Source of the DNA: Globodera rostochiensis
Lineage: Eukaryota > Nematoda > Chromadorea > Rhabditida > Heteroderidae
Direction of reading: 5' to 3'
Length of the DNA stretch: 64,000 bases
Assembly: GCA_018350325.1 (NCBI GenBank)
Contig: JAEVLN010000009.1
Span: forward strand, 579,388-643,387
Shown here: one piece after another, positions 21,032-30,274 of the stretch
Layout: the number at the start of each line of letters is the position of its first letter
Numbering within the stretch: the stretch's first letter is position 1
Translations under genes and position numbers: made by a program
The notes under the pieces: model-generated
What the model saw: the letters and a program-made list of their open reading frames with translations, nothing else
The model's database searches: none
What the model was told of the DNA's origin: nothing

Positions 21032-23595
21032 GAATTGTTGTAGAACGCATTTTTGGGCTGTCCGTTGTGAACCAAATGCAGCAAATTCTCCGCCAAAATC
21101 CGACGCAAAACCATGCACAAATTGCGCGACTTCTCCAACTCCAGTTGCAAAATTGAGTGCACACGGAGGTCGTACTCGGCCACAGGGTCACTGTTTATGT
21201 TATAGGCATTTTATTGGACAATATGGCCCCACTTCAGCAGGAGACAAAATCAAACAAAACGTGATCGTCATTTTATTAACAAAATTTACCAATTTTTTTA
21301 ATTATACCATCACCCTAAAAATTTGATCGCAACTCTCATAACAATTTACATACATTGGCGGAAAAAAGTCTTGACTCAAAACGAAAAGTCAAAATTCTGT
21401 TGGCCAAAAATCCAAAAAAATTCATGCAGCGCAAACGTTGGTAACTGCACTAAATTGATCAGACCCCTCCATGGAGATTCGGAAACCCAAAAATACACTA
21501 AAAGGGGGGGGGGTAAATTTGAGAAAAAAAAATCCCTGAGGGCCTGGAAAAATTTTCTGCGAAAAACCCGGGATTGTTTACCAAAATATTACCGAAGCAT
21601 CTGGTTGAGATAATAAGCCCGGTCGTTGTGGTATTTGTTGATCACTGCCAGATTGGACTCGACTTTTTCGCGCAGTTCGTTGGTCAATGAAAGACAATGG
21701 GCCTTAAAATTAATTATTTTATGAACAAAAAAAACATATCGGGGGGGGGGGGGAATTCTTTTCTAAAATTTTAGAGAATTTCTAAACAAAAATTGTTAAA
21801 ATCTTCAAAAAAATTTCCCCGGCGGGCGCCTATCGGCACCCAGCCCCCCCCCCTTTTCAAAATGTTATTTTAGAAAAATCGCCAATAAAAATTTGCTCAG
21901 TAAAAAAAAGGAAAAATTGAAGAATACGTGTACCTCACCAAATCCCACAAATTATATATCAATCGACTCCTCTCTAAGCCTAACGCACGAATCTGAAAGA
22001 AATTTTTGGCGGAAACCACTTTGAAGCAAGTTATAAGCCCGGGACTGAAGTGTCTTTTTGGCTGGGGACTCAGTTGTCCATTGATTAAAAAATGGGCAAA
22101 ATCACTTACATAGGCTTTAAAAACTAGAATTTGTCTATAGAAAATAAAAATTGAAAACTTAAGGCAGTTTTTGAACCGGTTTAAAAAAAATTTTTAAAAT
22201 TAAAGAAAAGCAATTTTTTTTAAATAACCAAATTAGGGGTTCATTAGGCTTAGGCCTAAGCCACCCTGCCTCGGGGCGCGTTAGGCTTAGGCCTAAGCCA
22301 CCCTGGCTCGGGGCGCGTTAGGCTTAGGCCTAAGCCACCCTGGCTCGGGGCGCGTTAGGCTTAGGCCTAAGCCACCTTGGCTTGGGGTTCGTTAGGCTTA
22401 GGCCTAAGCCACCCTGGCTCGGGGCGCGTTAGGCTTAGGCCTAATGCTCCGTTGCGTGTTTTAAGCCCCATACAAGTGATTTTGCCCATTTTTTAATCAA
22501 TGGACAACTGAGTCCCCAGTCAAAAAGACACTTCAGTCCCGGGCTCATAACTTGCTTCAAAGTGGTTTCCGCCAAAAAATTCTTTCAGATTCGTGCGTTA
22601 GGCTTAGAGAGGAGTCGATTGATATATAATTTGTGGGATTTGGTGAGGTACATGTATTCTTCAATTTTACCAAAAAAAAATTGACCAAAAAAAAGATTTT
22701 CACATAAATCCGTTTTTTGTAAAATTATTTATTTACTAATTAATAATTACAGTTTAAAGATAATGAAAACTCACGAGCTTTTCGCTAATCAACACTTCGG
22801 AGGCCAATTTCACATCGGCCGTCAGTTCGCGCAATTTTGACTCAATCAAATGTAACTCCGACGCAATTCCAACTGAAAAAAAAGAAAAATTGCGACAGCA
22901 AAAAAAGTGATTTTTTTTTTAAATTAATTTTTTGTTGATGCCGCAAAATTCATAAATTAGCAATTTTCGGTTCACCAAATATTGGCCGAATCTCAACAAA
23001 TAATTCCGTCATTTTTTCAGGCGGCCGAATGTAATCGCGTTGCTGACACTAAAAATGGTAATAATATCGTTTAATAATATTTGTTAAATATAAAACAAAT
23101 TTAACAATTTGTTTTATTGCAGAGAAAAAGAGACAAAACGCCCCAGGCAAAAAGGAAGAAATACGGACGGCTAAACGATGCAACTTTTTTGGATATTTTA
23201 ACTTTTTTTAGTAATTCAATTTCTGCTGCAGGAATCCCAACATGAAGTTGGTCTCAAGTACAAAACATCAATTGAATTCGGGTCCGGGATTCAAATTGGT
23301 CGAATGGAGCTCAGAATCGGATTCACGCCCCCCAAACCGATTCTTACCACAATTTCGGAGCATTTAATGGCCAAAGTGTTCAGTTGCAATGCCCGTCGGG
23401 GCAACTTCTCCATTATTGTCAGCTTCAGCTCATTCTCCAACTTTTTTGAGAGCGCCAAAAACTGTTAAAAAATGAAACTTTCAAAAAATTTGGACAAACT
23501 ATTTATGTGCCCATTTCACTTTTCACCAAAAACAATTCGAATTTTAATGGAAAAAAAATTTGGTGCACCTCAATATCGAAGTCCAATTCGGTCAT
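21032..23595 (-). CDS. psme-3: Proteasome activator PA28 (REG-gamma/PSME3-like)
   Basis: Exons on the minus strand read: MTELDFDIE; FLALSKKLENELKLTIMEKL with PRRALQLNTLAIKCSEIV; CQQRDYIRPPEKMTELFVEI; GIASELHLIESKLRELTADV; AHCLSLTNELREKVESNLAV with INKYHNDRAYYLNQMLR; and SDPVAEYDLRVHSILQLELE ... LRRILAENLLHLVHNGQP, with a TAA stop at 21032-21034. The pattern fits PA28: an N-terminal helix with a basic-Arg-Ala-Leu-x-Leu segment, then the C-terminal helices ending in an EYD...V....E motif and an ILxxNLxxLVHN-like last helix. PA28-gamma forms a ring that caps and opens the 20S proteasome, mostly in the nucleus. The linker between helices 1 and 2 (23060-23330) was not resolved. Assignment is by eye and moderately secure. 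Confidence 0.6.
21911..22671. mobile_element. Long-TIR palindromic element, about 760 bp
   Basis: Arms of about 200 bp (21911-22112 and 22468-22671) are near-perfect inverted copies: GTACCTCACCAAATCCCACA on the left and TGTGGGATTTGGTGAGGTAC in reverse on the right, continuing through the TAGAGAGGAGTCGATTGATA-type segment. The centre is the 37-bp tandem repeat at 22240-22445. The element lies inside an intron of the PA28-like gene. No transposase is present. Confidence 0.85.
22240..22445. repeat. 37-bp tandem repeat with telomere-like TTAGGC motifs
   Basis: About five copies of GTTAGGCTTAGGCCTAAGCC followed by ACCCTGGCTCGGGGCGC. Each unit contains two head-to-tail TTAGGC hexamers, the nematode telomere unit, running into an inverted CTAAGCC. 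The same motif recurs at 41786-41878. Confidence 0.85.
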
Positions 23596-25153
23596 TGCGC
23601 GGGACAATTCAAAATATTTGTTAATAATTGTGACGAATAAAACGACAAGTGTACAAAAAGATCTTAAAAATTAAAACATATGTAAATCGTACACTTTCTC
23701 AACTTTTGAAGTGTACAAAAACATTTTGAAGTTTTTTTCATTAATTGAAAATTGATTTGTGAATAATTGAATGGATGGAATGGGCGGGCGTTTCTCATCG
23801 CTTTTATTTCTGCTGGCCTCCTCGATCGATAATATGGAATAGGGGGGGGGGGGGGGGGGGGACGGGGGCAGGGACGGCGGAAATTTATTTTAAAAAAACT
23901 GAAAAAATATTTGAAATATTAACAGTATTTATTTTTTTAAATTTTGAAGGATTCTTTTTTTCAGCTGCCTTCTAAGGCTATTTTTTTAGGGGGAGGGGGT
24001 CGGCGGTGCCGATAGGCGCCACCGGAGAAAATTTTGAATTTTAAATTAATTTGTTAAAAATTTGAAAGCCAAAATTTTAAAATACGGTAATTTTTTAAAG
24101 CTTTTTATAAGGGGTCCGGCCAGATGAATTTTTTCTAAAAAACAACAAGATTTGTTAAGAAAATTGGTCCAAAAATTAGGAATATTGCAAAACAAAAGGC
24201 TTCCCTATGGTTTTTGATTTCGTCCAACAAAAAATGAATGAAAAACTTGTGAATTGGCATCCAAAATATTTTGTTTTAAAAGGGAAAAATGGTGTCCGTC
24301 CGATGAGGACGTAAGGAGTGGGAGAGGGCATATTTAATTGACATTATTTTTAAACGGATTTTAACAATATGTTTAATATGTCATTGCATGCAAAAATTTT
24401 TAAATGTAGGAATTTTTTACCTGTTAATTCATACAAAGGTGAAAATTATCGGCCATTCTGTACATTTGACATCTCCAACACTTGCCATTATTTTGACATT
24501 CATGGAACTTTGTGGAAAATCTCTTTTTTTACGGGAAAAATGAGAATTTTCCAAAAATGGTGTTCCTTGATTCGTACAATTTAAAGTTAAAATCTTCAAA
24601 TAAAATTCTTGCTAGCGCCCAACCCCATTTTTCCTTGGGCCTCTCCAATTCATAAAAAGCTTCAAAAAAAGTACCGGTTTTTTAAAGGTTTGTTTGCAAA
24701 TCTCTTAACAAATTGCGTCAAATCAAAATTTTCTCGGCGGCGCCTAACGGCACCGCCGACCCCTCCCCCTAATCGAAAAATCATCTAAAATTGATAAGAA
24801 ATTGAAGCCGTTTGCCAAAGGCGAAAAAAGGAAAAACAAAACATTTAATAATGTCAGAAACAATTTCACTGAACATCCCGATGATGACGACCCCTCAATT
24901 TTTCTTCACTTTGAGCTTCGCCTCCTCACACGGGTCCTGCACCGGCTACACAGTCGTCCAATTCTTGTTATGGCAAGCCAATTATGCTTGCTAACGGCGG
25001 GTGGACTGCCCATTGACTTGACACCCTCACAAATGGCGCTCATAGCTAAAGTTATTTAACATTTCAATTCACTTCTCTGCTCGGGATATTTTACAATGAA
25101 TTTCTCAGTGCTAATGTTTGAGACAGAACGCTCAAGAATATTGATTGGTATTC
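23596..25153. other. Repeat-rich intergenic DNA
   Basis: Holds a 20-base G run (23842-23861) and an inverted pair of dispersed repeats at 23985-24240 and 24600-24775. Overlapping open frames at 24802-25059 are short and have no recognisable domain. No gene is supported. Confidence 0.5.
23985..24775. repeat. Inverted pair of GGCGGTGCCGATAGGCGCC repeats
   Basis: The left copy reads GTCGGCGGTGCCGATAGGCG then ...AATTTGTTAAAAATTTGAAAG. The right copy reads in reverse CTCGGCGGCGCCTAACGGCA, preceded by CAAATCTCTTAACAAATTGC. About 130 bp of each arm align in opposite orientation around a roughly 500-bp centre. Related single copies lie near 5518, 7527, 21820 (reverse), 25285 and 50172. Confidence 0.65.
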
Positions 25154-25161
25154 ATTCAGAC

Positions 25162-25653
25162 TGGAGCCCGCCGGGAGCGGGACTCGCGGGAGAAGTACGG
25201 GATTCCAGCTCCCGGCAATTTGAGCAAGGCGATTTTTAACGGGAGCGGGAAAAACCAAAACCATTAAAAACAAAATATTTAACGGTGGCGCCTATCGGGA
25301 CTAATGTTTGACAGGATACGATAAATTATATTTTTCGAAATAGAATTTTTTTTTGATTTACTGGCTATTGGGCATTCAATTAAAATTTATGACAATAAAT
25401 TTGTAACAGCACTTAAAATGAGCCATTGATTTTTGAAGGTCCATGGATTAACAGAGAATTGGTCTCATATTTAAAACGACGGCTAAAAATAGGTGAAATT
25501 TAAACAAAACGTCATTTTTTGCATAACAATCCAGTTTTATATAAACAAATTTTCTCCAGCTCCCCCGAGACTCCGTCAAAACCAACGGGATTTAACGGGA
25601 ACGGAAAAAGGCGAGAGTCCCGTTCCCGCTAAATTTTTTTTTAACAGGTTCTA
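25162..25653. mobile_element. Non-autonomous hAT-like element, 492 bp
   Basis: Flanked by the exact 8-bp direct repeat ATTCAGAC (25154-25161 and 25654-25661). It starts TGGAGCCCG and ends CAGGTTCTA, imperfect inverted ends of the TAGAGCCC type. The ends are rich in GGGAGCGGGA / TCCCGTTCCC motifs that pair with each other. No coding capacity. Confidence 0.8.
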
Positions 25654-25693
25654 ATTCAGACAAACGTTCAAACAACAACAAAAAACAATTAAA

Positions 25694-26977
25694 CTAGCCT
25701 AATCCGCACTCTTGGACAAGGTCCCATAGCTTCACATAAATTTGATGGGCTGATTTCAATTCTGTCATCGCAATATTGTCTTCCTTTGTGTTCAAAAGTT
25801 TATAGACTTTTTGTTCAAATTTATTTAATTGCTTTTCAAACTCTTCCATTTTCTTATCATTTTCTTTTGTCTCCGTGTGCGTTAATTTATTTTTGACGGC
25901 ATTAAGGTCTTCGAAACGAAATTAAATAATAGGATTTAAATTTTGTGCAGAATTTAACTTGCTGAAGTAGCGTCTCGCGCACTCTCAGATCGCGCGGGTG
26001 CATTTTCAAATTGACTGTAAAATTATTCAAATTGATCAAAATAGGCACAGCCTTTAAGAGCATCATTTGCTTGGCACAGAATTTTTGCCGCTTTTCTTTT
26101 TTCCGATTCCTTCCCATTTTCATATGACATTTTCCAACGGTCGACCAAATCCCATGCCTCCTTGTTCTCGAAGTTGATCTAAATTTTAAATTTGTTTTTG
26201 AAATATTTAACTTGCAAAATATTCGAAGTATTCGTCTGTGCCAAAATTGAAAAGGCGTCGGTAGACGGCTTTAATCACTTGCATTGCTGAGCTCAATTGG
26301 AGTTCGCCCTGCGGCACACGGAACCGAGGCTTCACGCACAAACATTTGAATGGATTATCTCAAATTTTAAATTATTTTAAAAAATTTTCCCACTCACCCT
26401 TTGAACTCGACACTCCTCCATCTTTCTCCCAACTTTTGGCGAATGCATCGCTTTTCATTGCCTTTTGTTTACCTTTTGGATCGTTCTGAATATTTGCTGA
26501 ACTCGTTGAGCTTGACGCTCCATTAAGTTTGCACTCCCAGCTTTTGACGTATGCATCGTCTTTCCCTATTGGATTGTTATGAATATTTGCTGAACTCGTT
26601 GAACTTGACGCTCCATTATGTTTGCACTCCCAGCTTTTGACGTATGCATCGTCTTTCCCTTTTGGATTGTTATGAATATTTGTTGAACTCGTTGAACTTG
26701 ACGCTCCATTATGTTTGCACTCCCAGCTTTTGACGTATGCATCAGCGGCCATTGAAAATATTTCGTATTTTTTACACGTTTCCTGCCTCGTCAGCTTATG
26801 ACATTCCCATTTTTCCATCATAGTGCGCCAAATAAACCGTTTGCTCAGTGCCAATGCCTTCGCCATGCCCATCTCCTCCGGCGTTCCGTCTTCGATCACT
26901 TCAACTGCAATCAATACGGCGATCATGGTGATCAGAAGCATAAAGGACAACAAAAGCGGTGGAATTTTTTGGGGCAT
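25694..26977 (-). CDS. Probable secreted protein with 31-aa tandem repeats
   Basis: Starts MPQKIPPLLLSFMLLITMIA, a clear signal peptide (or anchor). The first exon has WECHKLTRQETCKKYEIFSM, then three near-identical 31-residue repeats (93 bp) with the core DAYVKSWECKHNGASSSTSS, then a shortened copy (DAFAKSWEKDGGVSSSKG). A GTGAGT donor follows. Later exons read NPFKCLCVKPRFRVPQGELQ, INFENKEAWDLVDRWKMSYE, LKMHPRDLRVRETLLQQ and a final coiled-coil-like exon (NDKKMEEFEKQLNKFEQKVY) ending in TAG at 25694-25696. The splice path at 25920-26060 is uncertain. I do not recognise the family. The signal peptide, repeats with one Cys each, and fast-evolving look suit a secreted effector-type protein, which is inference. 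Confidence 0.6.
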
Positions 26978-27785
26978 TTCTGAGATGCTTTTATTGGATG
27001 TTATAGAAACGGGTGAATTCGTTGCGAATATTTATGCTTTTTTATATGACTCTTTTTTGTTTGATTCTTCCCATTATGTCATATGATGGAAATTGAGTAA
27101 AGATATTTACATCATAATGTGCATCAAAGAAATATATATTTAAAATTATTATTGATTTCGTTTATTAGTGTTTTAAAATAAAGTTATCAATTCGCATAAC
27201 AGTAAAGTGGCTATATTTTTTGTCGTTTTGTACACTGACGGAATGCCTACTTACAAATTGTCCGGGAGCCGTACAAACACGCGATGCTTGATCTGACGTT
27301 GGAGAAGCTTTTGATTCTGAAATCGAATGATCGTCTATCGACGCCGTCCGCATCCTTAAAAAGATTTCCTCAAAAACTGCAATCATTCAAAGATAAAAAA
27401 AACATTTAAGTAAATGTGTTAAAAAAAGTTTTGATAATGATTTATAAAAAACGTTTGATCACTTCTCACAACCACTAATCATTTCACTTACACATTGACC
27501 GTTTATTTTATATCGAGAAGACCAAAATATAGATTGGGGTACGTTTTTTATTTGTCATGAAAAGTTCAATGTACAACCGAACAAATAACGAATTCAGGCC
27601 AATTAGTGAAAATTGTCTTATTCTGTGTTTTTTTTTAATTAATTCCCCATATCATTTCGGCATTATCCGTGGTATTGTGCTGTGAAGAAATTTCCTGCTA
27701 CTGGTGGACCGAGATGATTTTTTTTGGCAAATTCTGAGATGTTGAATTTTGAGCGACCGACTGAAAATTAAAAATACTCAATTAT
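26978..27785. other. Promoter side of the repeat protein gene and spacer
   Basis: AT-rich, with no supported gene. A minus-strand frame at 27165-27386 is short and unplaced. The spacer separates two minus-strand secreted-protein genes. Confidence 0.45.
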
Positions 27786-28929
27786 TCAAAATAAAGGGGA
27801 ACGGCTTAAAAATGTCGGGGAAAGGTTTATGGCTTGGCAATGAACGGAATGTTTTCGGGGCCGAGCTCGTCGGGGTAGGGGCGCCGAGGTTGGGTTCATC
27901 TTCACACTTTGGGCAACAATACCTGGCTTCTGATTGGTGTTCACCACCGTCCCAACCTTCTGTTGATACACCAGAAGCACGTAACGATGGAGACCTACAA
28001 AAGGTGGTACAGTTACGGTACGGTGTTTGAATGTTGGCGCCAATTCAAAAGCACAAACCAGTTCCTTTGGGCGGCGCCGGTCCCATGTAGCTGGTGAGCT
28101 GCTCGCCCTGCGCAACATCGGTGCCCGGCACATTGACGACCAACCAGTGCAGCCATTCCCTGTAAGTTGCGTGACGTGTATTTTAAGTTACTTTTTAATC
28201 TTTAATGGGATTTTGTTGTTGTTTTGTAATTACTCTATTCTGAGTTTATTATGTTCCTTATTTTCATTCGGTATTTTAAATTGATTTATTATTGAACAAG
28301 TCTTCAGGCAACGGTTGAAATCAAATTGAAGTCGAAATTTTAAGCATTATGAAATAAACGGATGTTTAGTAAAAGTGAATTAAATAAAATATGTATTCCA
28401 ATTCCTGTATAAATAATTTCAGTGTTCCAAAGTTTTTCACCGGTTTGCCGGCTTCTTTCTGGAAGGCGCGTCGGGGTCGACCATCGCGACTGTGTATTTT
28501 TTGTCCTCTTCTGCCTGCCATGCGAGCGCCGGTGCATTGGTCAAATTATTCGGCACCAATTCGTTGCCAAGCTCCGCGTAAAGTCCGCCATCGAATTCCG
28601 CGGTCACGAGTTTTGCCGGGGCTTTGGACACAACATCCGGCACAATGCCATTGGCCGCAAAAGCCTTCTCAACACTGAAACGTTTAAAGTCAGATGTCAA
28701 AAATTAGGCACATGTTCCTGAATATTGGGGTCGGCTAACTTTTTGTAAAAGAACAAAAATGATCCATTTTTATATAAAAATGCGGATTTCGGAATTCTCT
28801 ACAAAAAAATCTGAATTAAAAGGATCGTCGAGCAAATGGATACCTCAAAATTTCTGCGCACATTGTCCACTGCAGAATGCAGCAACTAATGATGGCAATT
28901 GTAAGGGAAAATTGACGAAAAGTAAACAT
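27786..28929 (-). CDS. Secreted PEBP-like protein, C-terminus atypical
   Basis: Exon 1 encodes MFTFRQFSLTIAIISCCILQ then WTMCAEIL, a signal peptide. It splices in phase to SVEKAFAANGIVPDVVSKAP, and the PEBP ligand-pocket signature follows: YTVAMVDPDAPSRKKPANR, EWLHWLVVNVPGTDVAQGEQ, YMGPAPPKGTG and LHRYVLLVYQQ. These match the D-P-D-x-P and G-x-x-x-H-R conserved blocks of phosphatidylethanolamine-binding proteins, which bind anionic ligands and phospholipids. After LVYQQKVGTVVNTNQKP the usual F-x-V-x-x-F...L and AGNFF blocks are missing. The frame runs on to TGA at 27786-27788 with low-complexity Pro/Arg-rich residues; another frame ends PFIAKP. The C-terminal third is therefore lost, replaced or encoded in an exon not seen. 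Confidence 0.8.
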
Positions 28930-30274
28930 GGCATCAATCATTTAGATTTCCCTGCTGTTGTCCTATTTTTCAATCCCTTTTTGTTTATTGTTTTCACCGC
29001 CGGGATGCCTCTCCGTCGCCCCTTTTGTTGTTGGTGTTTTTCTCTCGAAAAAAAGGAATGAATAAATAGAGAATCTCAAGAATTTTACATATTTATTTAC
29101 CTTCAAAAAGGCTGACTGGATAATATCAAAACTAAATTTATTCCCTTGCAGCCGGATCTGAACGTTTGGAGAGATAAACAAGAAATTAATTCTATACGAA
29201 CGATTCTAAACAGGCTTTCATTAATCGCAAGTTATTTAAATTTATAATGAGGATTTCGAATAAGCCGGAGGCTATACATTCAGTAAAGATTCTCCAAGAA
29301 TGTGAAAAGCTCAACACATTTAGCTTAAAGAGCGGGCAAACGGAAACCACCAGTCAGAATCCTCCAACCCCGGCCAATCTCGGCCGACATCTCGTGTTTA
29401 ATCCAGTGAAGACTTCGAGGATCTGTCCGGTTTTGAATCAAGTCATTAAGACCTGAAAAATGACAATTATCTCAAAATTTCATCCATAAAAGCGTATTGG
29501 TGGTGGCGGGTGGGAGGGAATCTCTCTATTTAATGATCGTTCATTTGTATAATCCGGCTGGCGGAGTCGGATGGTTTGGGCCCCCAACGACCCGCTCCCA
29601 GCTGGCGTGAAGTAATCAATCAAATCTCAATTTTAAAATATTCAAATGGGGAGAAATATTTAAATTGAACTGGGGAAACGTTTTTAGATTGCAAATTACG
29701 CAATAAAAATGCTTGAGAGTCTGAGGGCCCTAAAGTGCCATCATCGGTGCCGTCTTCCGTCGGTGCCGTATCTTCACTTTTTCTTCCGTTTCCATTCTTC
29801 CCATTGCCGCCGTTTTGTCACTGTGTTACTTCGGGCCACCGGTTGCAGCCAGCGTCGTTGTTCTCTTCTGCTTCTGCTGCTGTCCTCTGCTGCTGAATTC
29901 GATGATGACTAAACCTTTTCCGTTTTTTCGATCGCATTCCGTTGAAAAACGGACGGAAAATGATGACAAAAACCCCTTTCGTTGAACACATCGAATCCAA
30001 ATCATAAAGTTAACAGATTGATGCACCAAAAATAGTTAAAGCATTTTTATATTTTAAAATTTTTGCCAAAATAAGTTCTGAAACTCCAAATATCTAACCC
30101 ACTCATTCTCTTATAGACGGACTTTATCGCTCGACTGTATCTTTCTGTCCTTTTTATGAAATTTTTGTAAAAATTGATTTTCTACTTTAAAAAGAGCGAA
30201 ATAAGAAATAAATTTTCAACAAAAATTAAATAATAAAAAAGAATTCGTATCCTCCAATTACTGTTAAGAAAAGA
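28930..30274. other. Region with weak coding signals, no assigned gene
   Basis: Minus-strand exon-like stretches exist at 29100-29181 (IRLQGNKFSFDIIQSAFLK before a GTAAAT donor) and 29330-29456 (NRTDPRSLHWIKHEMSAEIG). They may be upstream exons of a gene on that strand, but no start, continuity or family could be established. The PEBP promoter lies at the left end and the mannosidase II promoter at the right end. Confidence 0.3.

Noticed and set aside
24285..24320. Hammerhead-ribozyme-like CCGATGAGGACG
   Set aside because: The CTGATGA...GAAA core is not complete and the flanks do not form the required three stems.
24802..25059. Open frame between repeats
   Set aside because: Two overlapping frames compete, neither has a splice partner or domain, and it is surrounded by dispersed repeats.
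28391..28721. Plus-strand frames opposite the PEBP exon
   Set aside because: Antisense shadows of a clearly homologous minus-strand exon.
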